Assembly: GCA_036023115.1 (NCBI GenBank)
Contig: JAYKKT010000076.1
Coordinates: 2,914,001 to 2,978,000, forward strand
Source of the DNA: Brasenia schreberi
Taxonomy: Eukaryota > Streptophyta > Magnoliopsida > Nymphaeales > Cabombaceae
DNA length: 64,000 nucleotides
Direction of reading: 5' to 3'
Shown: in pieces, positions 20,413 to 31,412 of the stretch
How the letters are laid out: each line of letters opens with the position of its first letter
Position numbering within the stretch: position 1 is the stretch's first letter
Notes under the pieces: generated by a model
Databases searched by the model: none
What the model saw: only the letters and a program-made list of their open reading frames with translations
Told to the model about the DNA's origin: nothing
Made by a program: the position numbers and the translations under genes

Positions 20413-20497
20413 GTTAGATCTAGGGAGACATTAAAACGGGTGTTTGTCATCTTTGCCATTATCCAAATCGATTTGGACAATGCCAAAGAGGAGCATC
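20413..20497 (+). other. E2 residual 3' UTR with polypurine tract
   Basis: About 85 bp equal to the end of the E1 3' UTR (12515-12598), with CCAAAGAGGAGCATC before the LTR. The G to A change inside the tract is specific to this copy. Confidence 0.8.
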
Positions 20498-23400
20498 TGT
20501 AAACACCCCAAAATCCCACGAACTTCTTAAAAATAACCTGGTTTTGTAAAAGCAGCCCCAAAGGACTATTTTGAGTCTGGACACCCAGGAGCCTTCCAGG
20601 CAACCCTGTACATATGTTTAAAACTGTATATGCTTTAAAATATGTATAATATGTTTTAAAATCTTTTAAAATACGTTTTGAAACCCCACGAAGCGGCTTG
20701 GCCTGATCAAAGCAGGACCAGAAGAGCTAAAGAGAGCCCGGAACCGGAGCACATGTCGAGCCCGGCACAGCAACTCTCATGTTAGATCCACCCCCAGGAT
20801 CTCGAACGTCCAAGACCTTGTTATCAATAAATCGTATGAAATCATCTCCGAAAGGTGAAAACAGAAGCAGACGACCATGTTGGCGAAGGCCCAACAAAGA
20901 CGGAGTACTAATGCTGTCAGATCCCGCATAAACCGTTCGTTTCGAACATACCCTGAAGGAGTCAGAATTCAGTTTGGATTGGATCTAGACCATATATATC
21001 CAGATCCCAATCCAAACGTATGTGTGGATTTGGATTTGGATTTGGATCCAATCCAATATCCACATCCATGGCCCACATCACCTTCTCATAAATGGAGGTG
21101 GGGCCCACTTAAAATTTACGTGGGATTATGGGCATGAGAGAGAATGGGGAGGATAAGCATGAGGGGAATTGTATTAAGCTTGACTTGTGTGTCAAGTTTG
21201 GGGTTAATCATGTGGGTTAGCCTAATTAGTGTGGGTTTAAGCTTGTATTAGCCAAAACCTAACCTAGGGTTGCACCAACATGATGCAATGAAGTCTATGG
21301 GCTATGCAAAGGGAGCTTCCTAACCCAATCCTAAGCCAAAACCCCTAATCCTAGCCTTTTACCCTAATCTCGGCCTAATCCTAGCCTAATCACCTCACCC
21401 ACTTCCCTAATCCCAGCCTAATCCCAACCTAATCACCTAACCCACTTCCCTAATCCTTCCCTAAACCTAGCCTAATTTCCTTAATCCTAACCTAATCCTA
21501 GCCTAATCACCTAACCCACCTCACTAAACCTCACCCCAAAACCAACCCACCTAGCTAAGCCCTAAACCACTAAACCACCCCACCTAAAACCTAGCACACC
21601 ATATCCCTAAAACCACTTAAAACAAAATTTCTGGCCCCTCCTCAAAACCAGCCCACCTTGTCACCACACCACCACCACCTAACCACCTTACCACCCTCTC
21701 AAAACCACCCCCAACCGACCTTGGAAAAATCTATAAACCCCCCCCCCTAGTGGGTGGGTTTTTCAACTTTTTCCAGCTTCCACTTGGGCCAGCCGAGCCC
21801 TCTCTCACCTTGCTCTCTTCTCCCACCTGCACCACCACCATTTCTTGGCCAGCTCCACCTCGCGCCACCACTACCTCACAGCCTGCTCCACTCCATGCTG
21901 CCACCAACCGCCCGGCCAGCTCCATCCACCTTCATCATTCGGCTGCCCTCCTTGGACACTAACTTCCCTCACCCATTCGGTTAGTACCTCAACCCAATTC
22001 CACCCTATCTTCTCTCCCCCTCCACTCTCAGCCACCCATACCACCACCACATAGCTCCATCACAGCCTTCCTGCCACCCTTACCCATTCGGCCAGACATA
22101 ACCCCTTACACCACCCGATTCTCTACTTTTCCTCCATAGTGACAACCCAGCCACCTTACCTTGCTCCCTAGGACCTGCCCCTTCCACTCTTAACTAACCC
22201 TTAACTCCACCTTCCATAGCACCCTACCTTCCCATCCATGACATCCCCTAGCCGGCCACCATTTAAACCACCCCTAGTCGGCCAGTCACAGCCGACTGCA
22301 CCCAAGTCACCCGGCCAGCCACACCCTCTTCCTTAAACCATTCCCTTTAGTCATCCCTTAGCTCCACCTTCCCTAAACACCAGCCTTATACCTTAGTGAT
22401 CCTCCTTAAACACTTCAGCCCTAGACATCACAATAGCCCCCTCCTAGCAGCCGGCAAGCTCCAAGGCACCACACCCGCGCTTCCATGTCACCCGGCCAGC
22501 ACATCCCTTTGCCGTGTCATTTCGAGGAGCTCCCTCTTGCAGCCCAAGGCGACATCCAAGCCCAATCTCAAGTAAGTCACCTCCAGACCAGCTATAAGTA
22601 AGTGCCTAACTCGGTCCTCATTTATAGACTTGCTTAAGTTAAATTAAATTTGATACGGGGTTGTAATAACGGAGCATTGTCTCCCCCGCTTGTAATAACG
22701 TGGCTTGGCACATCCACACACATGTGCACTTGAGCCTACCTCGCTCTTAGTTGTGCACGATTTTGAACACACACGGGCCTAATCAGCCCTTAAGATATAA
22801 GTTTATTTATATACTATAAGTTGCATAGGGTTTTGTTTGAGTTGTGTGTGTTGTCTTTCAATTCTCGCACTCACACAAATTGAGCTTTCGCTCTTATTTG
22901 CAAGACGCAAGTAAGGGCCATGTTATACTCTCCTTGGGTTTAATTTCATGTCGTGTGTGTAGTACTTCAATTCTAGCACTCACACACATTGAGCTTTCGC
23001 TCTTACTCTCAAGACCTTAGTTAAGGCCATATTGCAATTTATATTTGGGTTTAATTTCATGTTGTGTGCGTAGTACTTCAATTCTAGCACTCACACACAT
23101 TGAGCTTTCGCTCTTACTCCCAAGACCTTAGTTAAGGCCATATTGCAATTTATATTTGGGTTTCATTTAAAGTCGTGTGTGTTGTCTTTACATTTCGCAC
23201 GCACCCACATTGAGCCTTCGCTCTTATTTGCAAGACCCAAGTAAGGGCCCATATATATTATATACGTATTTCCCTTTCGGCTATGTCTTTAAGATTTGGG
23301 TTTTAAGGTTCAGCAGTGTGCGTAGTCTTTACATATATACATGGCACACACTTGCACTATTGAGCCTTTCCGCTCTTAAGATATAGCCATATTTCCCTTT

Positions 23401-23963
23401 TGCAATTTCCCTTCGGCAATTTCCATTACAAGTCATTTCCCTTCGGCATTGTCTTTTAAATTCGGGTTTTCCCTTTGGAGTTGCGTGAGTTTGCATTGCA
23501 TATACGCCATACCACGAGTTAGGACGCATATTGCATCAAAAGCAAACCCCATACTCCCGCTCAAAATCGCCAGACTTAGGCTGAGTGTTCATAACACACA
23601 CCTAGTTGGCCCAAAAAGGTATAAAAAGAAAGACTTAGGCACGTGCAAATCCACGTGAAATAAAATCTGAAAATCATACCAAAAACAACCCGAATCAAAC
23701 ACCTCAAACTCGTTTTCGTAGGTTTTTATCCAAAACTCGATTTTAAAAGCGTACAGACTGACCCTTGCTCATCGGTGCAAGAAGGTCTGCGACGACAAGA
23801 GCTTGCTTGCTCACGGTCGCCACGTTTGGAGTCAGTTTTAAAATATATCTTCGCTAGCTTAAGTAAGCTAGCTAGCACACCCTTTTGCTTAATTAGGACT
23901 TAGGCACACGAAAAGGTTCGCTTCAGGCCTAAGAACCAGGAGCGGGAATTTTCTGCGTCTACA
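20498..23963 (+). mobile_element. 3' LTR of E2 (3.5 kb), inserted in host H
   Basis: It runs from TGTAAACACC to GCGTCTACA with the usual modules: GGATCTAG/ATATAT palindrome about 20985-21011, CCTAA tract 21310-21600, TATA box 21731-21738, CCA-rich leader to 22600, GGAG/CTCC motif 22658-22701, four minisatellite units (22852-23250), hairpin 1 near 23755 and hairpin 2 at 23853-23872. The decamer after hairpin 2 is mutated (TAGCACACCC). The next five bases AGACC (23964-23968) are the presumed right TSD in the 3' UTR of host element H. Confidence 0.92.
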
Positions 23964-23968
23964 AGACC

Positions 23969-24267
23969 CTACATATGGTATTTTTTCAAATATTGGGCAT
24001 TCATAGGGTTTGTTAAATTCCTACCCTCAACATTGATTAACCAGTATGCATTGTTCGTGGTGGTTCCACGCACAACATAAGGACCATCCCACTTGCGCCG
24101 CCACTTTCCAAGTGGATGTGGGCCACGATGGTGGATGATCTTCAATACAAGGTCTCCCACTTTGAAGTGGCGAGGCTTCATATGCTTTTCATAATGTTGG
24201 GCTACCCTTTGCCGGTATGCATGTGCATGATCCATAGCAAGGAGCCTTCTTTCATCTAATAAATCCC
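23969..24267 (-). pseudogene. Host element H: integrase C-terminal fragment
   Basis: The minus strand encodes RDLLDERRLLAMDHAHAYRQ, MKPRHFKVGDLVLKI, GKWRRKWDGPYVV and YWLINVEGRNL, ending KKYHM and a stop at 23969. This is the end of a Tat integrase. To the right it is joined in mid-gene to LTR sequence of E4 at about 24268. The matching upstream pol of H lies at 52813-53284. It is the oldest layer seen in the window. Confidence 0.88.
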
Positions 24268-24922
24268 TTCCACCTTCGGCGAGGAGCTCCACCCTTCGGC
24301 TGCCACCTTTCTTCCACCACCATCCGGCCACCACCTTCATCCACCAGCGCCACTTCCATCCACGGTTAGTACCCCACCTCAACCCCATCTAGCCCTTCAC
24401 CTCTTTCTTTCCTAGCTGCACACCCTCATCCACCTGCCAAATGCATCCTTCCCTTCTCCCTTACACCCAGCCAACCTGTACCATACCCCACTACCTTCCC
24501 TTAGTACCACCCACCTTAAATTCTAGCTGAACATCCTCCCTTAGTCGCCCACTTCCCAGCCAAGCACCCCTTAAGTCTATTCCATCCACCGGCCACTCCA
24601 CCACTCGGCTAGCACCCCTACCTACCGCCAACATACACCCAAGGAGCTCCCTTCGGCTGTCTAAGGTGACTCACTAGGCCAAGGCCAAGCAAGTTGAACA
24701 CGGACCAGCTACACGTAAGTGCCTAACTCGGTCCTCTATATGAACTTGCTTACATTTAATTAAATTTGATACGGGGTTGTAATAATGGAGCGTTGTCTCC
24801 CCTCAATTGTAATAATGTGGTTTGGCACACCAACACACACGTGCACTTGAGCCATTCCGCTCTCAGCTGCACACCATTTTGGCACACACACGGGCCTTAA
24901 CAGCTCCAAAGATATAGTTATA
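24268..24922 (+). mobile_element. E4 5' LTR, first remnant (5' end deleted)
   Basis: It matches the E4 3' LTR from about 51049 onward (CTTCGGCGAGGAGCTCC region, CCA-rich leader, GGAG/CTCC motif at 24771-24816). The first ~1.3 kb of the LTR, including TATA, and a large part of the H integrase gene are missing at the left joint, so one deletion removed both. It ends at the E3 target site TTATA (24918-24922) and continues at 40235. Confidence 0.85.
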
Positions 24923-26895
24923 TGTAAACACCCCGAAATCCCACGAATTTCTCAAAACAAACCTGGTTTTATAAAAGCAGCCCCAAAGGGCTATTTTGAG
25001 TCTGGAAACCCAGGAGCCTTCCAAGCAACCCTGTACATATGTTTTGAACTTTATATTTCAAAAATGTATAATATGGCTTTAAAAACCTTTTAAAAACACG
25101 TTTTTGAAACCCCGAAGCAGCTTGGCCTGATCAAGACAGGACCAGAAAAGTCAAAGAGAGCCCAGAACCGGAGCACAAGTCAATAACTGACACAACAACT
25201 CTCATGTTGAATCCACCCCCAGGATCTCGAACGTCCAAGACCCTGTTATCATCAAACATTACTTGAAATCAGCCTCGGAAGGCGAAAACAGAAGCGGACG
25301 ATCATGTTGGCAAAGAACCAACGTAGACGGAGTACTGATGCTGTCAGACCCCGCACAAACCGTTCGTTTCAAACACAGCCTGAAGGAGTCAGAATTCAGT
25401 TTGGATTGGATCTGGTTCATATATATCCAGATCCCAATCCAAACCATGTGTGAACTTGGATTTGGATTTGGATCCAGAGATCCAATCCAATATCCACATC
25501 CATGGCCCACATCACCTTCTCATAAATGGAGGTGGGGCCCACTTGAATTTCATGTGGGATTATGGGCATGAGAGAGAGTGGGGGAGGATAAGATTAGAGT
25601 GTGTTGTAATTAAGCTTGACTTGTGTGTCAAGTTTGGGGTTAATCATGTGGGTTAGCCTAATTAAAGTGGGTTTAAGCTTGTAATTAGCCAAAAACCTAA
25701 CCTAGGGCTGCACCAACATGATGTAATTAAGGTCTATGGGTCATGCAAAGGGAGCTCCTTAATCCAATCCTAACCAAAAACACCTAATCCTAGCCTTTTA
25801 CCCTAATCCTGTCCTAATCCTAGCTTAATCACCTAACCCACTTCCCTAATCCCGGCCTAATCCCAACCTAATCACCTAACCCACTTCCCTAATCCTTCCC
25901 TAAACCTAGGTTAATTTCCCTAAACCTAACATAATCCTAGCCTAATCACCTAACCCACCTCACTAAACCTCACCCCAAAACCAACCCACCTAGCTAAACC
26001 CTAAACCTCTAAACCACCCCACCTAAACCTAGCACACCATCTACCCAAAACCCCTTGTATGAGAATATCTGGCCCTACCCCAAAACCAGCCCACCTTATC
26101 ACCACACCACCACCCCTAGACCACCTTACCACCTTCCTAATACCACCCTCAACCGACCTCTTCAGTCCTATATAAACCCCCCCCCAAGGGGCGGGTTTTC
26201 CAAGCTCTCCCATCCCCTTTCCAGCCCAACTGAGCCCAGCCAACCCAGCCGCTCCCAGCCAAGTCTTCCACCTATACCACAGTCGGCCACCACCTTGCTC
26301 CACCTGCTCCACCACACCCCAGCCAGCCAACCAACCGTCGCCACCCTTTCCATCCGGCCGAACCATCCACCTCAACTGCCCGGTTGCTCCTCTTCCATCC
26401 GCCGCCTCCCATCACCACTGATTAGTATCTCCACCCCACTCCACCTTTTCTTCACTCCCTCTCCACTCCCAACCACCCACATCACCACCACATCACCCTA
26501 ACACCAGCCACCCTCCATCCTACCCATTCGGCCAAACCTCGGCCACTTCAAACACCCGCCATTACCTAGCCACCCTAGCTACACCCGGCCACTCCACTTA
26601 ACTCCCTAAGACCTACCCATATCATTTCCCCTCAGCCCCTAACTCCACCTTACCCCATACCCTAGTTAGTTTCCTTCCCATCCACGCCACCCATAGCCAC
26701 CTTAGCAACCACCACCACCGAGTCTCCCTTAGTCGGCCACTCCAACCGACTGTTCCATACCCATTCGGCCAGCCACCCGCCAGCCATATACCTCCCTCTG
26801 GCACGCCCTGTTTATACAAATCGGACTTAGACACACGAAATAATCCGCTCCAGGCCCTGAGAAACCAGGGAGGCGGGGATTTTCCTGTGTCTACA
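24923..26895 (+). mobile_element. E3 5' LTR, short form (1973 bp)
   Basis: It starts TGTAAACACC and ends GTGTCTACA before GAGAT and the primer-binding site. It has the palindrome (about 25407), CCTAA tract 25750-26040 and TATA box TATATAAA at 26169-26176. At about 26797 the leader jumps straight to TGGCACGCCC (26799-26808), so the GGAG/CTCC motif, minisatellite and both U5 hairpins are absent. The 3' LTR has the same joint, so the deletion is older than the insertion. Confidence 0.93.
26169..26176 (+). promoter_or_regulatory. TATA box of E3 5' LTR
   Basis: TATATAAA followed by a run of nine C. The matching place in the 3' LTR (about 39527) has lost about 25 bp including this box. Confidence 0.7.
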
Positions 26896-26900
26896 GAGAT

Positions 26901-26918
26901 TGGCACGCCCGGTGGGAC
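26901..26918 (+). other. Primer-binding site of E3
   Basis: TGGCACGCCCGGTGGGAC starts five bases after the LTR end; its complement ends in CCA like a tRNA 3' end. The first ten bases recur in the U5 region of the LTR at 26799-26808, about 100 bp upstream. Confidence 0.85.
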
Positions 26919-27037
26919 ATAAGCCTTTCAAAAATCGAGTTAAGTCTAGAAGCTTGTGAAAATTTTTCAAAGAGGTATCATTTTTAACCTTGTTTTCTTT
27001 GCTTGTACTTAGGAAATTTTGAAAAAGCTTGAAAAGC

Positions 27038-28690
27038 ATGTCAAAATCCAACCCAAGTGAAGTGTCGAGCCAAGGCTCATGCGCATCAAGTTCTCACTCT
27101 AGGAGGATTTTCAAAAACAAGATCAAACTAGATGAAATCGAGGACTTAAGAAGGGAATTTGAGGCCAAAATCAATGCTCTCAGCCAAGAGGCTGAAGTAG
27201 GTGATTCGTGTTCATCAAACGGTGAACAAAGGCCTAAGAAAAAAATTTGAAAAACCTCGCAAGCACAAAGAGGCCTCCGTAATGGAAGGCAACCAATACC
27301 ACGAGTCCTTCACACAAAAGGACCGTAAAGCCCTACAGCAGTTGCTGAAAGGGCAGAATAAAGAGAAAAGAAGCTACGCCCTGTCTGATTTCCTTCCCAT
27401 GGATTATGAAACAGACAGTGAAGATGAAATACCGAACTTCCATCGGTATGATGGCATGGGAGACCCTAGGTCTCACTTGCAGCTTTTCTCGCGTCAAGCC
27501 CATAAGAAGAAAAAGGACTCGATGAAATGGGTGTATTGGTTCCCTTTATCCCTTAAAGGCACAACTGCCAAATGACTGGCTTCCTACCACTTAAGCTAGT
27601 TCGCTACTTTTGAAGAGTTAGCGAACTGCTTCATGTAAAGATTTGCACACAACGTAGAAGTCACGCCGACTCTGAATACCTTAAGGGATACAAAGCAAGG
27701 CATGAACGAAGACGTACATGCCTTCATTATAAGATGGAGGTCACTTTTGGGCCAAGTCCGAGAGCCCATATCCGAAGGATGCGCAGTCATACTCATCTTG
27801 GATAACTTTAAAAGCGAGTTAAAAACCCTTCTCTCGCTCCATGAGATCTCAACTTTCCATAAGTTGATCAAAAAGGCATCCCTTTTCGAAATGAACTTGA
27901 GAAAAGGGACATACGATCTCTTATGGAAAGGAAGTGTCGTTTCTAAAACCCGCTTGGAAAAGCCCATCACTTATGGGCTACCCACGATGGACAAAGGGGC
28001 AAAGCCCCATAAAATCGCCAATGTCCGGGTGGATCCAGGCGTGGCAGGCAGTTCCAAAAATTTTGAAAAACTAGAAAATAAAAGGGAGCGAACCTTTCAA
28101 AAACCGGTTGAAAAACGGGAATATACATCGCTGGGGCAACTTGTGTCGGAGGTCCTAGACCTCCTACTTGCCCAAGGCATGATAGAGCTTCCCGAAATCC
28201 CCGAAGGAGTCACTTCCAAAGGGGGTTATTTAAATCAATTTTGTAAGTATCATCAGCTCAAAGGCCATGATACCAAACGTTGTTTCTCTCTTTTAAATAA
28301 AATTGAGAACTTGATAGTGGAGGGCCGGCTCCAGGTCACTACGGAACCTGAGCCACCTCAAGCTATCTTTAAAGAACCCTTTCCCAAACACGCCAGTAGC
28401 AGTGGAAAAGGAAATGAGGTATGTACCCTCACCTTTTCTAAGGAACTAGCACAAAAACCAGAGTCTGGTCAACCCACTTGTGTGCCCATTCTTGTACTAT
28501 ACAAGAAGCCCGCCCAAGTCGTCATTCGGGGACCACCAAAAGTGGAATCCCCGGGAAAACCAGTTTTGAAACTTCAAGGTGCTCCTCAACTCATCCTTAG
28601 AGCCAAATTTAGTGCAAACCCTAGGCTGGTCATGGGGGAAGTGACTAGATCCGGGAGGATCTATCAACCCCCGCACCTACAAAGTGCTAA
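27038..28690 (+). pseudogene. E3 gag
   Basis: The ATG at 27038 starts MSKSNPSEVSSQGSC. N-terminal coiled coil, basic stretch, Gag core (about 27560-27650) and zinc-knuckle-like CKYHQLKGHDTKRC (28242-28283) are in the usual order. Breaks: one extra A in the A run near 27240 shifts the frame; stops near 27574 (TGA), 27595 (TAG, Gln in E4) and 27638 (TAA). From 27702 the frame is open for 530 codons through gag and into protease, which shows that gag and protease were one polyprotein. Confidence 0.92.
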
Positions 28691-29909
28691 AAAGGTGGTC
28701 AGTGTGCCAGGCCCCTCAAAAGCATGTATCCCTGGTGTTCTGCCAAAAGCAGATAAGGATAAAGTCATCCTAAATCCTTATGACTTCGAAAACCACCTTT
28801 CAAAGATTCCTATCCACATGTCTATCCTAGAGCTTATACGAACCTCGCCTAGGCATAGACTCGTGCTAGAGAAAATTCTAGAAAGGGCCAAGGTTGATTC
28901 GAACATAAGTCTGGAATCCCTGTCTGCCCAAGTGGCTTTATTAGGAGCAAAATCGCCCATCACTTTCTCGGAAGATGATGTAGATAGACCCTACGAGTCC
29001 CACAACCAGGCCCTGCATATCGAGGTGGTTCTGAATAACCACTCTCTGGACAGGTGCCTAGTCGATGGGGGAGGAGGGCTCAACATCCTTCAACTTCATG
29101 TGGCGTATAAAATCGGAGTCACCTTGACTTCTGTAAACCCAAGCCCCATCGTTATCACTGGATACGATGGGAATGCGTCTAGACCATTAGGATCCATCGA
29201 ACTCCCAATGGAAATGGGAGGGATCGCACACACGGGGGTGTTCCATGTCTTGGACATCCACCCCCATTATAACCTGTTGCTAGGAAGACCCTAGATACAC
29301 AGCTTGTGCGCTGTGCCATCCATCTTCCATAGGTGTGTCAAGATCCCTTTTAGGGACCAGGTCGTAGTGATCCTAGGTGAGAGTCACCCACAGCTTCAAG
29401 GGATCATAAACTCCCCTTGTTTATCAAGCTCCCAGGCCCATGAGGCTAACCTGGGGCAAATTATGATCGAGCCACCAAGGCTCGTGTTAAACAACCCTAG
29501 GAAGGTTGTATGTGTGAAGGGGCCGCCCAAAGTCGGCCCCCTCCCGATTCTAACCCTTCTAGGAAAACCCAAGCGTTCCCTATTTCCAAAGACCCTGGAC
29601 AAGAGGCCATATGAGCACAATATGGATGATAGCAAGTTCCAGGACCACGATTTGTACTCAACCTTTTCAAAAAACAAAAAATCATGGAACATGTTGTTGA
29701 ACATGGGCTACACGCCCTACAAGAGTCTGGGGGCACAGAACCAGGGTCTCCTAGAGCCCATCCTTCCTAGGGCCAATCCAAGCCGATATGGGATCAGCTA
29801 TACTCCCAGAATACCGCTAGAGTCACCCCCTGTCACCACCTGGGTCAAGGGTGCCCTGGAACCTGCCTTAGAAGAGACCTACGATTTAGACCTCCTATTC
29901 CGAGTCTAA
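28691..29909 (+). pseudogene. E3 protease, linker and G-patch-like segment
   Basis: The protease active-site Asp is at 29064-29066 in LVDGGGGLNIL. HTGVFHVLDIHPHYNLLLGRP follows, and a TAG at about 29292 replaces Trp. The next frame (29304-29909) holds VKIPFRDQ, the linker and NMGYTPYKSLGAQNQGLLEP (about 29698-29757). The frame closes with TAA at 29907-29909, before the acceptor-like sequence and the RT ATG at 29935. Only the single stop at 29292 breaks this stretch. Confidence 0.88.
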
Positions 29910-29934
29910 CCCGTAGTGTTTTCCCTTTGTAGGT

Positions 29935-31407
29935 ATGACGGAAGATCCCTTTTATAAAAATACAAAAACATTTAGAAAACTTAAAATCAAAAAAATCGAA
30001 AAGGAAGAAAAGCTAAAAACAACGGAAAAACAAAAACTCGAAAAAAGAGTGCTTTGTATAGTTCCCAAGGTTCTTGTTTTACAAAAACCCAAAAAAATCG
30101 AAAATTTGGAAAATACCAAAAAGATTTTGTATATAGCTGCTCCTGGTAGGACTTTGAAAAAAAAAAAGGATTTCGAAAGAAATGTTGTCTGCATAGCCAG
30201 ACCAAAAATTTCGAAATCACTTGAAAATCCGAGTACAAAACCAGATCTTTTTGAAAACCATGCATCAAATTCCCTCGGATCTATAGCCCACGAGAATGAT
30301 CAAAGCCCAGAAGTGGATACCCTTGAGGAAGATCCCACTTCTGAGCTCCCAGAATTTCATAAAATTCTTGATTTTGAAAGACCTTCCCAATCAGTAGGAG
30401 GAGATTTCATAGAGGTGAACCTAGGGGATGATTCCAATCCCAAAACCATCAAAATAGGTGCATGCTTGCATGAACTTGAAAGATTAGCATTCATTGCATT
30501 ACTATGAACCTATTTAGATGTATTTGCATGGACGTATGAAGACATGCCGGGCATAGACCCCAGCATTGTCGAGCATCATCTTCTCTTAGATGCGGATCTA
30601 AAACCCATAAAGCAGAAGCTTAGGAAAATACACCCGAATGTACACACGCAAGTCAAAGAGGGTTTAGAAGATCTGTTAAAAGTTGGATTTATAAAACCCA
30701 TTGCGTATTCTGATTGGTTGTCAAACATCGTTGTAGTTCGAAAAACCAATGGGAAAATTCGAATATGCATCGATTTCAGAAACCTGAATAAAGCCACTCC
30801 AAAGGATAATTATCCTTTACCAAACATAGATTTAATAGTCGATAGTACTGCAAATCATGAAATGTTTTCATTTATAGTGGCTATTCAGGCTATAATCAAA
30901 TCAAACTAAGTCCACGAGATCAGGGTAAGACCGCCTTCACAACCCCATGGGGCACGTACTGCTATACAGTCATGCCCTTTGGTTTGAAAAATGTCGGCGC
31001 AACATACCAACGAGCCATGACCACGATCTTCCATGATCAAATTCATGAGCTCGTAGAAGTGTATGTAGATGATCTCTTGGCAAAATCCAAAACCTAATGC
31101 ACTCATATCGAATGTTTGCAAAAGATTTTCGAAAGGCTTTGGCTTTACAAAGTAAAGCTAAACCCTCAAAAATGTGTATTCGGGGTAGAATCTGGGAAGC
31201 TTCTGGGCTTTATGGTGAGCCAAAGGGGTATAGAAGTCGACCCCTTTAAGTGTCAAGCCATCATAGACATGGCTCCACCCTCCAATCTCACTCAAATCCG
31301 TAGCCTCTAGGGTCGTTTACAATCCGTTCGCCGATTCATATCGAACCTGGCGACTATATGCGAACGCTTCAACAAACTGTTGAGGAAGGGCACGAAATTC
31401 TTATGGG
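29935..31407 (+). pseudogene. E3 reverse transcriptase and start of first RNase H
   Basis: MTEDPFYKNTK opens a lysine-rich N-terminus, followed by the RT fingers and palm, YVDD at 31062-31073, and the thumb to the solo LTR insertion. Breaks: TGA at 30505-30507, a 1-nt loss near 30876 (GGATGGC in E1, GTGGC here), TAA near 31096, and TAG near 31308. The coding resumes at 34818 after the inserted LTR. Catalytic residues survive, but no full product is possible. Confidence 0.9.
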
Positions 31408-31412
31408 ATGAC

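Noticed and set aside
20413..20502. C-terminal tail RSRETLKRVF of the E2 RT ORF as a fused domain
   Set aside because: It is 3' UTR sequence (compare 12515-12598) read by chance after an internal deletion.
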